Positions 1 through 7,204 are shown, counted from the stretch's first letter. The stretch: 24,450 nucleotides of DNA from JBDTMC01 sp039934475 (GCA_039934475.1 JBDTMC010000059.1:1-24450); one strand, 5' to 3'. Numbers and translations are program-made. The notes: generated by a model not told the origin, from the letters alone.

Positions 1-2217
1 TACACCGATGAGAACCGCGTCTTCCAGGACGTTGGGATGTATGCGCTCGAAACTGCCAGTATCACCGGAGTCGCGCAGCCCGAGGAAGTTCCTGGCCTCT
101 CTGTAACGCATGGCTTCCTGCCGGCGTTGCGCGTGCAACCGGCGCTTGGTCGCCCTTTCACCTCAACCGACACCGACACGCACGGTGAGCTGACGGTGAT
201 GCTTTCAGACGGGTATTGGCGATCGCGTTTTGGCGGAGATCCCTCGGCTATTGGGCGCCGCATCCTGATGGACGGCGAGGCGCGGGAGGTGATCGGCGTC
301 CTGCCCGCTTCGTTCGAGTTTTTGGATCGCCCCATCTCCTTCCTGTTGCCGCTGCGAGTGAATCGTGCTGAAATTCGCCTCATCAGCTTCTGCTGCCAGG
401 GCATCGCCCGGCTAAGGCCCGGTGTCACTCTCGCCCAGGCCAACGCCGACGTCGCGCGCATGCTCCCACTGGCACCGTTGAAGTTTGCCATCAATCCGGG
501 TTTCAGCCCAGACAGCTACGCCGCTTCGCGTATCGCGCCTCGCCTTCGTCCGTTGAAGGATGTGCTGGTCGGCGATGTTGGGACCACGCTCTGGCTGCTG
601 TTGGGCACAGTGGGTATTGTGCTGTTGATCGCCTGCGCCAACGTCGCCAATCTGCTTCTGGTACGCGCTGTCGGCCGGCGCCAGGAATTCGCCGTTCGTG
701 CCGCGCTGGGCGCGGGATGGGGCCGCATTGCGAGCGAGCTGATCACGGAGAGCCTGCTGCTGGGCGTGGCAGGTGGCGCGCTTGGACTGGCTCTGGCGTA
801 TGCCGCCCTGCGGACACTGGCGGCTTCCGATTTCTCGCACTTGCCCCGGCTTCACAACACCTCGATTGACCCAACGGTCCTGACGTTCACGCTGCTGGTG
901 TCGTTGGCGTCCGGACTGCTATTTGGTGTAATTCCGGTCTTTAAATATGGCCGGCCTCATCCGTCGAACGCGCTCCGCGGTGGCGGCCGTTCTCTTACGG
1001 ACAGCAAGGAGCGGCACCACACTCGCAGCGTGTTGGTAGTCGTCCAGGTGGCGCTCGCGTTGGTCCTGCTGATCGGCTCCGGCCTCATGATTCGAACCTT
1101 CCGCGCGCTGCGTGGCGTGGACCCCGGTTTTACGGGAGCGGCACAAGTGGAGTCAGTGCGGATCTCGATTCCTGAGATGCAGGTGAAAGAGCCCGAACGA
1201 GCCGTCCGCGCGCAAGAGGCGATCCTTCACCGGTTGGAGGCCATAGCCTCCGTTTCCCGGGTGGCGATGATCAACTATTTGCCGCTGGAAGGCGGTAACA
1301 ACGATCCTATATATGCCAAAGGCCACTCCGCCGCGCCGGGCGAAGTTCCTGCCATACGGCGCTACAAGTTCATTTCGCCAGGGTACGTTGCCACCGTGGG
1401 AGCGCGCCTGGTGGCGGGCCGGGATCTGACGTGGACTGAAACGTTCAACCAGACGCCGGTGGCTCTGGTTTCCGAAAACCTGGCGCGAGAGATTTGGCGC
1501 GATCCGCAATCGGCCATTGGCAAACGCATACGCTCCACTCTGAAGGACGACTGGCGCGAGGTGATCGGCGTGGTGGCTGACCTGCGTGACAACGGAATTG
1601 ACCAGAAACCTCCCACCATCGTCTATTGGCCACTGTTGCAGAAGAACTTTGAATCCACCCCCATAACGGCGATGCGCACTGTCGCCTTCGTCATCCGCAC
1701 GCCGCGCGCGTCATCAACGTCCCTGCGTGAGGACATCGAAAGGGCCGTCGCCGCCGTCAATCCGAACCTGCCGCTAGCCGAGGTGAAGACGCTGGGGTCA
1801 GTGTATGATCTCTCGCTAGCGCGGACCTCTTTCACGCTGCTACTCTTGCTGATCGCCGGCGGCATGGCCCTCTTCCTCGGTATCGTCGGCCTCTACGGCG
1901 TTATCTCGTATTCCATCTCCCAGCGAACGCGCGAGATCGGCATTAGGATCGCGCTGGGCGCGCCGGTGATGGACGTTACCGGAATGTTTGTGCGCCACGG
2001 CCTGGTGCTGTCTGGCGCCGGCGTGATCTGCGGTCTAGCAGGAGCGTTCGCCCTCACGCGGCTGATGAAGTCGCTGTTGTTTGACATCAGCCCCTCCGAT
2101 CCAATGACCTACGGCACAGCGTCCCTGACCTTACTACTCGCGGCCGCCATCGCCAGCTACGTGCCGGCGCGCAGGGCCACGAGGGTGGACCCTGTAGAGG
2201 CGCTGCGAGCGGAGTAA
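1..2217 (+). CDS. FtsX/MacB-like ABC transporter permease (ADOP type), 5' end outside window
   Basis: Inner-membrane permease of the MacB/FtsX superfamily. The reading frame is open from base 1, so the start lies upstream and an internal ATG at 37 is not the start. The visible part begins inside the N-terminal periplasmic MacB core domain, with the typical motif RVQPALGRPFT. A first FtsX domain follows at about nt 580-950 (GIVLLIACANVANLLLVRA, then RRQEFAVRAALGA). A second periplasmic domain follows, then a second FtsX domain at about nt 1830-2200 (LYGVISYSISQRTREIGIRIALGA). It ends in the classic VPARRATRVDPVEALR. Two FtsX units in one chain and no adjacent ATPase gene fit the acidobacterial duplicated orphan permeases. 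The substrate is unknown; family members are linked to export or envelope stress. Confidence 0.93.
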   Translation, partial: YTDENRVFQDVGMYALETASITGVAQPEEVPGLSVTHGFLPALRVQPALGRPFTSTDTDTHGELTVMLSDGYWRSRFGGDPSAIGRRILMDGEAREVIGVLPASFEFLDRPISFLLPLRVNRAEIRLISFCCQGIARLRPGVTLAQANADVARMLPLAPLKFAINPGFSPDSYAASRIAPRLRPLKDVLVGDVGTTLWLLLGTVGIVLLIACANVANLLLVRAVGRRQEFAVRAALGAGWGRIASELITESLLLGVAGGALGLALAYAALRTLAASDFSHLPRLHNTSIDPTVLTFTLLVSLASGLLFGVIPVFKYGRPHPSNALRGGGRSLTDSKERHHTRSVLVVVQVALALVLLIGSGLMIRTFRALRGVDPGFTGAAQVESVRISIPEMQVKEPERAVRAQEAILHRLEAIASVSRVAMINYLPLEGGNNDPIYAKGHSAAPGEVPAIRRYKFISPGYVATVGARLVAGRDLTWTETFNQTPVALVSENLAREIWRDPQSAIGKRIRSTLKDDWREVIGVVADLRDNGIDQKPPTIVYWPLLQKNFESTPITAMRTVAFVIRTPRASSTSLREDIERAVAAVNPNLPLAEVKTLGSVYDLSLARTSFTLLLLLIAGGMALFLGIVGLYGVISYSISQRTREIGIRIALGAPVMDVTGMFVRHGLVLSGAGVICGLAGAFALTRLMKSLLFDISPSDPMTYGTASLTLLLAAAIASYVPARRATRVDPVEALRAE

Positions 2218-2218
2218 C

Positions 2219-2613
2219 GTGGAGGCCGTGCGTCAGAGGAGACCAGGGCGGGCCTTGGACGTTGGCATGGCCGGAATTCTATCTTTCTCGCCCAGCACGG
2301 TTGGGACGTGACGGGTTTCGATCCAGCCGATGAGGGCATCAGGCAGGCAAAGGCGGAAGCCGCCCGACTGGGCCTCAGAATCAGCGCCGAGGTGAATACC
2401 TTCGAGAACTTCGAATTCGGTCCTGACTGGAGCGCCAGAGGCGTGGACGAACGACTGGTTAGATTGCTGGCTGAAAGGCCACCGGCGAAGCCGGATGGGT
2501 GCATCTGGAACGGCCAACCGGTGGCGGTGGGCGACAGCGCGTGCTGGGAGGAAAGCCTGCTGCGATGCCGAGTGGACGGCTGGCAATTCACGCGGGAGAA
2601 GTGTTCCCCGTAA
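2219..2613 (+). pseudogene. SAM-dependent methyltransferase remnant (frameshift plus internal deletion)
   Basis: This is a broken class I methyltransferase. From 2222 one frame reads EAVRQRRPGRALDVGM, the start of SAM-binding motif I. At about 2267-2272 the frame must shift to continue as GRNSIFLAQHGWDVTGFDPA. After FENFEFG (about 2420) the motif II region jumps directly to DERLVRLLAERP, which looks like the very C-terminus of such enzymes, so roughly 100 residues appear to be missing. The N-terminal part before motif I is also absent; similarity begins right after the permease stop. The tail (CIWNGQPVAVGDSACWEESL to the stop) is a small Cys/Trp-rich segment, perhaps a lost domain extension. 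The family is recognised from motif I and neighbouring residues; the deletion size is inferred from usual family length. Confidence 0.7.
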
Positions 2614-2650
2614 AAATCAGGGCGTCGGAATCCGGCCTTATACTAAGAAC

Positions 2651-3109
2651 GTGGCACGGGTTTGCGTGAGTTTCGGCGTTTTCGCACTGCTGTTGGGACA
2701 TCCCGGCGCGGCGCAGCAAAAGCAGAAGCCGCCGCAACAGGAGGCGCCCAAACCACCGGGAACTCCGCCCCCCGAACAGGAACCTGCCGAAGAAGATGAA
2801 TCGCTAAAGCCGAAGGCAAACTACGTATTCAATCCGATTGAGGCCGTTAAGAACCTCCGCGTAGGCGACCATTACTGGCGGAAGGGCAAGTTTAAAGGCG
2901 CCGCGGGCCGTTACCTGGAAGCCACGCGCTGGGATCCAGGGAGTGCCGAGGCGTGGATGAAGCTGGGTGAGGCGCGCGACAAGATGAGCGATGTTTCCGG
3001 CGCGCGCGCCGCCTGGGAGAAATTCCTGGAAGTGGCCCCGGAAGACAAAGAAGCTGCTTTGGTGCGTAAGAAACTGAGCGGGTTACCGCTTCCTCCGAAG
3101 ACCAAATAA
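2651..3109 (+). CDS. Secreted TPR-repeat protein
   Basis: A protein of 152 residues starting at GTG 2651. The frame is open further upstream into the methyltransferase remnant. The GTG is preferred because it begins a signal peptide (VARVCVSFGVFALLLGHPGA, cleavage near AAQQ). A low-complexity Gln/Pro/Glu linker follows (about residues 22-58), then two TPR-like helical pairs: VGDHYWRKGKFKGAAGRYLE and AWMKLGEARDKMSDVSGARA, ending in a partial third. It is probably a periplasmic or outer-membrane-associated scaffold; no enzyme motif is visible. No good Shine-Dalgarno is seen before the GTG. It converges on the TIR gene with only 6 bp between the stop codons. Confidence 0.75.
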   Translation: MARVCVSFGVFALLLGHPGAAQQKQKPPQQEAPKPPGTPPPEQEPAEEDESLKPKANYVFNPIEAVKNLRVGDHYWRKGKFKGAAGRYLEATRWDPGSAEAWMKLGEARDKMSDVSGARAAWEKFLEVAPEDKEAALVRKKLSGLPLPPKTK

Positions 3110-3115
3110 CCGCAG

Positions 3116-3748
3116 TCACGCCGCTCTGGGCCGGCGGTTGGTGGCGAGCATTTGCCGCTCCATGGTGCCGGCAATTCGCCGCACGCCTTTGTCCCAATCG
3201 GGGAATAAATCCACGTACTGAAGCTCCTTGGTGATGCGCGACGGCACAGCGCACTCCTCGAGCCGTGCTGGAATCAGGAATACCGTTTCCAGCGGCAGGC
3301 GGCGAGCGCATTCCAGGGCGTAGCGAAGTTCCTTTTGGAATCCCCCCGGTTTGGACACTCCGTGGCCCGAAAACAGGAAGACCACGAAATCGGAGACATC
3401 GATCGCCTGTTCAATGGCACGCGGCCAGTTCTGGCCAGGAAGCAGTTTCTTCTTGTCGATCCAGGGGCCGTAGCCGCGCGCGGTCATATCGTCGTAAAAC
3501 CGGAGTGCGCTATCAAAGTTTTCGTCCACGTAAGCGATGAAGATCCGCGGTTGCGTATAGGCGAGGAATTCGCAATCTCCGCATTCGAGTGGCTGGAAAA
3601 CGCCGAGCCCTTCGATTTCCACCGCCGTTCCGTGGTCCAGGCACTCGCGAACAATCCGCGCCACCGAATCTTTGGAGACGTGTCCGCAATCGGGAACCTC
3701 GAGCGTGCACTGCCGGGGCCGGTTAGAGGTCTGTACTTGATTTCTCAT
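3116..3748 (-). CDS. TIR-domain protein with N-terminal HU-like segment
   Basis: A protein of 210 residues. The start at ATG 3748 is chosen because AGAGGGA lies a few bases upstream; a longer in-frame start at 3856 would lie entirely within the upstream HU gene. Residues 22-53 (GHVSKDSVARIVRECLDHGT, then AVEIEGLGVFQP) match the helix-2/beta-wing part of an HU fold. Residues 67-200 form a TIR domain: first strand PRIFIAYVDEN, BB loop WIDKKKLLPGQNW, SDFVVFLFSGHGVSK, then GGFQKEL with Glu140 at the place of the NADase catalytic glutamate, and IPARLEEC near the end. Bacterial TIR domains commonly cleave NAD+ or make signalling nucleotides; activity here is inferred. It overlaps the HU-like gene upstream by 26 bp, which implies translational coupling. 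A defence or stress effector is possible, unproven. Confidence 0.85.
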   Translation of the reverse strand: MRNQVQTSNRPRQCTLEVPDCGHVSKDSVARIVRECLDHGTAVEIEGLGVFQPLECGDCEFLAYTQPRIFIAYVDENFDSALRFYDDMTARGYGPWIDKKKLLPGQNWPRAIEQAIDVSDFVVFLFSGHGVSKPGGFQKELRYALECARRLPLETVFLIPARLEECAVPSRITKELQYVDLFPDWDKGVRRIAGTMERQMLATNRRPRAA

Positions 3749-3944
3749 CGGGTTCCCTCTGCTCAAACCGGAATTTGTGCGCGGGACCGGGTTCGAATTG
3801 TCCGAGGCCGGGTAATGCCGCGGGTTGACCGGCGCGGAGCGTGCTAATAATTTCATGGACCATGCGGCTGACCTGTTCAGCCGCTTTGGATTTCTTGATC
3901 TTCGATCTTTTCGCGATCAGATCTGTTAGGTCGCGTTTATTCAT
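3723..3944 (-). CDS. Short HU-family-like DNA-binding protein
   Basis: A protein of 73 residues from ATG 3944. The N-terminus MNKRDLTDLIAKRSKIKKSK, the AAEQVSRMVHEIISTLRAGQ helix and the AALPGLGQFEPG turn closely follow the start of HU/IHF proteins (dimerisation helices plus first beta strands). Canonical HU is about 90 residues and has a long beta-arm with the RxGRNPxTG motif. Here that arm and the C-terminal helix are missing, replaced by a short charged tail (EQREPDEKSSTDL). It may still dimerise, alone or with the HU-like segment of the TIR protein it overlaps, but DNA bending by the usual arm is doubtful. First gene of the two-gene minus-strand unit; only a weak GGGT ribosome site precedes it. 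Confidence 0.8.
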   Translation of the reverse strand: MNKRDLTDLIAKRSKIKKSKAAEQVSRMVHEIISTLRAGQPAALPGLGQFEPGPAHKFRFEQREPDEKSSTDL

Positions 3945-4287
3945 GGCGACCCGATCGTACCAACGAGTCAGCCGAATACGGACTGCATGGACGTGGATGG
4001 ACGTGACTGGGCTCTCTATCCCGATGTAAATAAAGAGAATCTGCAGGTCAAAAAGTTTCTCGGATGGGTGTGACTAGGTGAACGCACCCAGTACTACCGG
4101 AACCTTCTAGGGGTTGCTCTCGGTAAGTCAACTTGTTTAGTTTCAAAGAGTTACAAGAGGTTCTAGCGATACCCTGGAATGAGGGCATTTTAATTGCGCC
4201 TTAACGGCGCGTTCATGTGCGGCTGTCATGCTGTGTTTGAAGACGTTTTCGGGCGTCCCGAGTTTAAAGTCAATTAGGAGAATCTCA
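3945..4287. other. Non-coding gap between the divergent HU/TIR unit and the small secreted peptide gene
   Basis: No convincing coding frame on either strand. It should hold the promoters of both neighbouring units, but I see no strong consensus pair. A small perfect hairpin lies at 4196-4210 (GCGCC-TTAAC-GGCGC). A near-tandem ATGGACGTG pair lies near 3983-4002. The ribosome site AGGAG at 4275-4280 belongs to the following gene. Confidence 0.5.
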
Positions 4288-4431
4288 ATGAAGAAACTGA
4301 TGACCGTCCTTCTGGGCCTGGCCTTCGTCGCCGGCACCGCCACCATGACCTTCGCTCAGGATAAGAAGGAAGACACAAAGAAGGAACACAAGAAAAAGGC
4401 CAAGAAGGAAAAGAAAGACGAGAAGAAGTAG
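4288..4431 (+). CDS. Small secreted lysine-rich protein
   Basis: A protein of 47 residues. ATG 4288 is preferred over an in-frame ATG at 4228 because AGGAG stands about 7 nt upstream and because it begins an excellent signal peptide: MKKLMTVLLGLAFVAGTATM followed by TFAQ and cleavage before DKK. The mature part is only about 22 residues and is almost entirely Lys, Asp and Glu (DKKEDTKKEHKKKAKKEKKD), a strongly charged, probably disordered tail. No known domain. It could be a periplasmic polycation that binds nucleic acid, phosphate or cell wall; this is conjecture. It stands alone between a non-coding gap and a hairpin. Confidence 0.75.
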   Translation: MKKLMTVLLGLAFVAGTATMTFAQDKKEDTKKEHKKKAKKEKKDEKK

Positions 4432-4458
4432 TTTTTTCTTCACTTCTGTTTTTTTGGG

Positions 4459-4500
4459 AACGCCGCGAAACGCATCCAAACGGGTTTGTTTCGCGGCGTT
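4459..4500 (+). terminator. 13-bp perfect hairpin after the small peptide gene
   Basis: The arms 4459-4471 (AACGCCGCGAAAC) and 4488-4500 (GTTTCGCGGCGTT) pair perfectly around a 16-nt loop, 27 nt past the stop codon. Only TTTCT-like sequence follows instead of a full T tract, so termination strength is uncertain. Confidence 0.55.
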
Positions 4501-4529
4501 TCTGCGTCTGGGGCAAGTGGTCCTGTGGT

Positions 4530-4559
4530 TTGACAGGTTTAGATTCAATTCGCTACAGT
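4530..4559 (+). promoter_or_regulatory. Sigma70-type promoter of the tRNA-Arg gene
   Basis: A perfect -35 TTGACA at 4530-4535 is followed by an 18-nt spacer and -10 TACAGT at 4554-4559. The mature tRNA begins 20 nt after the -10 box, a normal arrangement for a tRNA gene. Confidence 0.6.
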
Positions 4560-4578
4560 GGTGAATGTCCCACCCGTT

Positions 4579-4655
4579 GCGCCCGTAGCTCAGCTGGATA
4601 GAGCGTCTGGCTACGAACCAGAAGGTCGCATGTTCGAATCATGCCGGGCGCACCA
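4579..4655 (+). tRNA. tRNA-Arg(ACG)
   Basis: A full cloverleaf can be drawn: acceptor GCGCCCG/CGGGCGC, D stem GCTC/GAGC, anticodon stem TCTGG/CCAGA with loop CTACGAA (anticodon ACG, the A expected to become inosine), and T stem GCATG/CATGC with loop TTCGAAT. The discriminator is A and CCA is encoded (4653-4655). The 3' 45 nt are repeated at 7205-7249, so the gene is a likely integration site whose 3' end was rebuilt by the inserted element. Confidence 0.96.
4611..4655 (+). repeat. Direct repeat, tRNA-proximal copy (candidate attachment site)
   Basis: 45 bp from the anticodon loop of tRNA-Arg through its CCA. It matches 7205-7249 at 43 of 45 positions; the differences are C4619/T7213 and T4626/C7220. 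The identity stops abruptly on both sides. Confidence 0.85.
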
Positions 4656-4738
4656 ACAAAGTAAAGCAGTTACCGCCTATTGGCCCTCTCGGCTTTACGC
4701 CAACAACGGGGGAGCCCCCCCAAAAACCCTGGATAACG

Positions 4739-4852
4739 ACAAGAACCTAACCCTTCACGCAGTCGGTAGTTCTCAAAATTGTGGAATCCGCAGGCGACCC
4801 GGCTGATGGTTTCCATCTTGCTGTGGAAACCCTCCGTAATGCCTGGCGCCAC
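4739..4852 (-). pseudogene. ISL3-family-like transposase, C-terminal fragment
   Basis: Reading leftward from 4852, the frame gives GITEGFHSKMETISRVACGF and HNFENYRLRE. This matches the C-terminal block of ISL3-type DDE transposases, where the E of TEG is the last catalytic acid and G-F-x-N-F-x-N-Y-R-L-R follows. Nothing of the remaining roughly 350-400 residues lies upstream; beyond 4852 the sequence passes into the tail-like pseudogene on the other strand. A short piece of a lost insertion sequence inside the decayed element. Confidence 0.6.
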
Positions 4853-5235
4853 CGTTCTCGCCGGCGGATACGGCGTCTACAGCGGTATCAAACAGGGCGG
4901 CGGGCTTCGGGACGCTGTTGTTCGGCGATCCAGAGAAAGAGCGTACTGACTATCTCAGCGCCGAGGCGAAGCGCCGCGCCTACACCGAGCCGGCCTCGTA
5001 AGATTATTTCGCCGACATCAGCGGCGGCTCGGTGGACTACAACTACCGGGGCGGGGCTCGGAGTTACCGGCCGGTAACGGTGGTCAACAACCACTGGAAC
5101 ATCTCCGCGATGAACTTCGGAAGCTTCGGCGATTACGCGAAGCGCAACTCGATCGTGTTCGTTGACGCCGTTTCCCACGCGATTACCGGCGGGAACGGCG
5201 AAGAGTTGATCGGGATGATGAGACAGATCGGGTAG
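4845..5235 (+). pseudogene. Phage tail (tape-measure-like) protein, C-terminal remnant
   Basis: Two frames are needed. 4839-4914 reads a Gly-rich GATVLAGGYGVYSGIKQGGG segment. After a frameshift near 4910-4917 the next frame reads LLFGDPEKERTDYLSAEAKR RAYTEPAS, meets an in-frame TAA at 4999, and goes on through VTVVNNHWNISAMNFGSFGD and SHAITGGNGEELIGMMRQIG to TAG at 5233. The Gly-rich hinge, a VNN-x-I-x-A-M/F-x-F core and a terminal amphipathic helix resemble the ends of tail tape-measure proteins. The frameshift and stop prove decay; the phage assignment is family resemblance only. Confidence 0.45.
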
Positions 5236-5410
5236 GGCGGCCGACGACTAACCTAGGGCAGCAGCAGTCACTCAGGAGTCGGCATCCGACTCGGAGCGGA
5301 TGCCCAACGCCCATTGATAGACCGTCAATTCCGAGCCGCAAAATGTATGAGGTCCTAAGAGGAATGAATTACTGCCGCCAGGCGGAGGCAGAAGTGTTAA
5401 GCTGCAACGA

Positions 5411-6127
5411 ATGCTTGATTGGTGGCTCGACTGGGGCGTTATCGCGCTGCCGATACTGTTCGGCATCTTGCCAATGATCGTCGAACCCCACCGCGTACTT
5501 CGTCGCAAAGGATCGATCTTAGTATCTGGGTTCGTCCTAGCCCTATTGATATTGTGGCAGCAAAGCCGAGCGTCCGCGCGGGCAAAAGACGAGCGACAAC
5601 AGCTACAAGAGCAAGTAGCCTCACTCGTCAGGGCAGAAATTAAGAGCGGATCCACCGACCTCCGGGGCCTCCGCGATGATTTTAGAATCGGCCTTCAGGC
5701 GATGAGAGATGATCTGTCTGGCTTGAAGACTCAAAAGGAGAAGGCTCCGACGCCTTCTGGCGTGGTCAGCAGGAAAACAATTCCGTTCGAGCCGCTGCCG
5801 CCGGCGTCAGTTTCCGACATTAGGTACACAGAAAGAAGAACAGACTCGCCTTTTCATGAATGGCCGTACGGGCTTCAGGTTATTCTGCAAACGGCCGCTT
5901 CAATGCAGCCCACTTCTTTCCGAATTGAGTTCACCGACTTGATCGCCAAGGGAAGCTTTTACGTGTCAGGCCAGACGGTCACAACGGATAAAAGATTGAG
6001 AACAGAAGGAAACGTGTTCTTCCTGTCGTTTGGTAGTCCTCCCTTCACCCCTGAATGGCCGGTGGTGGTTACGGTCTTTGCAGGAAAGGATATCCGGGTG
6101 AAAAGTATTAATAGGCTGCGCCAATAA
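5411..6127 (+). CDS. Hypothetical membrane protein with coiled coil
   Basis: A protein of 238 residues, family not recognised. Residues 1-24 (WLDWGVIALPILFGILPMIV) and about 36-50 (ILVSGFVLALLILW) are two membrane segments in hairpin arrangement. A charged helical stretch follows (about 52-110, RAKDERQQLQEQVASLVRAE and on), likely a coiled coil, then a Pro-rich linker and a C-terminal domain of about 110 residues that looks beta-rich (GSFYVSGQTVTTDKRL, FFLSFGSPPFTPEWPVVVTV). It resembles in outline the small membrane-anchored accessory proteins common on islands. The nearest GGAGG is 22 nt before ATG 5411, too far for a good ribosome site. Inside the tRNA-bounded element. Confidence 0.6.
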   Translation: MLDWWLDWGVIALPILFGILPMIVEPHRVLRRKGSILVSGFVLALLILWQQSRASARAKDERQQLQEQVASLVRAEIKSGSTDLRGLRDDFRIGLQAMRDDLSGLKTQKEKAPTPSGVVSRKTIPFEPLPPASVSDIRYTERRTDSPFHEWPYGLQVILQTAASMQPTSFRIEFTDLIAKGSFYVSGQTVTTDKRLRTEGNVFFLSFGSPPFTPEWPVVVTVFAGKDIRVKSINRLRQ

Positions 6128-6189
6128 ATTGCGCACCCGGGAGAGCCGGCTGTCTTCCTCCTCTTCGAGGGCCATGTTAAACTGCGCCC

Positions 6190-6612
6190 ATGAAAAAGCG
6201 GATACGGCACTGTGCGATCGGCGTGTCTGTAGCCCTGTTTGCCTACTTTGTCGCGAAACTCGCGATCAAGCCTCAGCGGTTTGAGTTCTACAGCGAAGGG
6301 GCGAATAGGCCTGAGCCCGGTATGGGGGCCGAGTTTACCGTGAAGGACGGGCGAGTTATCATAGCTCTTTTCGCCGCCGAGGTGCGCGACCCTTCGATTG
6401 CCGGCCTTAATGGCTGCGTGATCGCATCCGAGACAAAATGGAAATGCGGAGGAGAGATTCAGCGTGTCGGATCAGGATTTGCGATTACCGAGAAATACTC
6501 GCAATCCGATCCAAATACAGTGGCCTTTACGGCCAGCCTGCTATGCGGCCAGAGTTGTCAGTCGATGGGCAAGGATGGACACTGGGTTAGGCGATCACCT
6601 ACGTTGTTCTGA
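6190..6612 (+). CDS. Hypothetical membrane-anchored protein
   Basis: A protein of 140 residues, family not recognised. It begins with a short basic stretch (MKKRIRH) and one hydrophobic segment (CAIGVSVALFAYFVAKLAI), so it is probably anchored or exported with the rest outside the membrane. The outer part has strand-like segments (GAEFTVKDGRVIIALFAAEV) and two cysteine pairs (GCVIASETKWKC and LLCGQSC) that could form disulfides. No clear Shine-Dalgarno before ATG 6190. Codon use looks normal, which favours a real gene, but there is no family support. Lies 62 bp after the preceding membrane protein gene within the decayed element. Confidence 0.5.
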   Translation: MKKRIRHCAIGVSVALFAYFVAKLAIKPQRFEFYSEGANRPEPGMGAEFTVKDGRVIIALFAAEVRDPSIAGLNGCVIASETKWKCGGEIQRVGSGFAITEKYSQSDPNTVAFTASLLCGQSCQSMGKDGHWVRRSPTLF

Positions 6613-6623
6613 TACAGGCTTCG

Positions 6624-7028
6624 ATGTGTACTTCGGGTGGAAAGAGGGCGGGCCGCCGACGTCTGCCCCTGATCTCTATCAAGTCAAGTCGCGGCCACGA
6701 GCCTCCAGAGCTCGACATCCGGAACGACCTAGTGCATCATTTCCACCGGTTGGATACTACGCTTAAACCGGAGTGGTTTCAGCCGTTTCAGCACGACGGC
6801 TTATTGATCACCAAGGATGACCCCAATTTTGAGTTCTCAACAAGCGACAAATTCGCCTCATATGGGCTGGCATATTGGGTTTTCGATGCCGTGGCCCGCC
6901 TCGCTCACGGCCTTATCGATCGAAGTACTCATTACGTTGCGGAGTTGCAGGTGTTGACTCTGGAAAACTTTGATCTTTTTCGGCAGTCTCCATCGCCGGA
7001 CGAACTTGGGGCCTCCGCTACAGTGTGA
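6624..7028 (+). CDS. Hypothetical protein, possibly the 3' part of a truncated gene
   Basis: A 134-codon frame. The first 30 residues are basic and unconvincing (MCTSGGKRAGRRRLPLISIK). From about residue 35 the composition becomes protein-like: DIRNDLVHHFHRLDTTLKPE, FQHDGLLITKDDPNFEFSTS, YGLAYWVFDAVARLAHGLID. This suggests that only the 3' part of an older gene survives and the ATG is accidental. No known family or motif is recognised. It ends about 175 bp before the distal tRNA repeat, where an integrase gene is usually found, but no integrase motif is visible. Confidence 0.3.
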   Translation: MCTSGGKRAGRRRLPLISIKSSRGHEPPELDIRNDLVHHFHRLDTTLKPEWFQPFQHDGLLITKDDPNFEFSTSDKFASYGLAYWVFDAVARLAHGLIDRSTHYVAELQVLTLENFDLFRQSPSPDELGASATV

Positions 7029-7107
7029 AACTCAGACTTTGTACCCCCCCATCCAACCACCGTGCACCTGCAGGAATCTGACAGCTATCCTGACATCTAC
7101 CACGCCG

Positions 7108-7180
7108 GATCACCACGTCCATAGCGCTTACTCCCGTTTCAGCGACCTTCGTAAATCGTTGATTTAAAGACGTGGTGATC
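7108..7180. repeat. 12-bp inverted repeat near the distal attachment repeat
   Basis: GATCACCACGTC at 7108-7119 and GACGTGGTGATC at 7169-7180 are perfectly complementary, 49 nt apart. With CCG flanks on both sides the match extends with a two-base bulge. It lies 25 bp before the orphan tRNA half, so it may be part of the element end or a recombination-protein site. Confidence 0.5.
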
Positions 7181-7204
7181 TCCGGTAGACGGCAATCGGT
7201 CGAA

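Noticed and set aside
4558..4806. 82-codon frame reading through the tRNA, with a MFESCRAH segment
   Set aside because: It is the well-known false translation of a tRNA gene; the cloverleaf explains the sequence.
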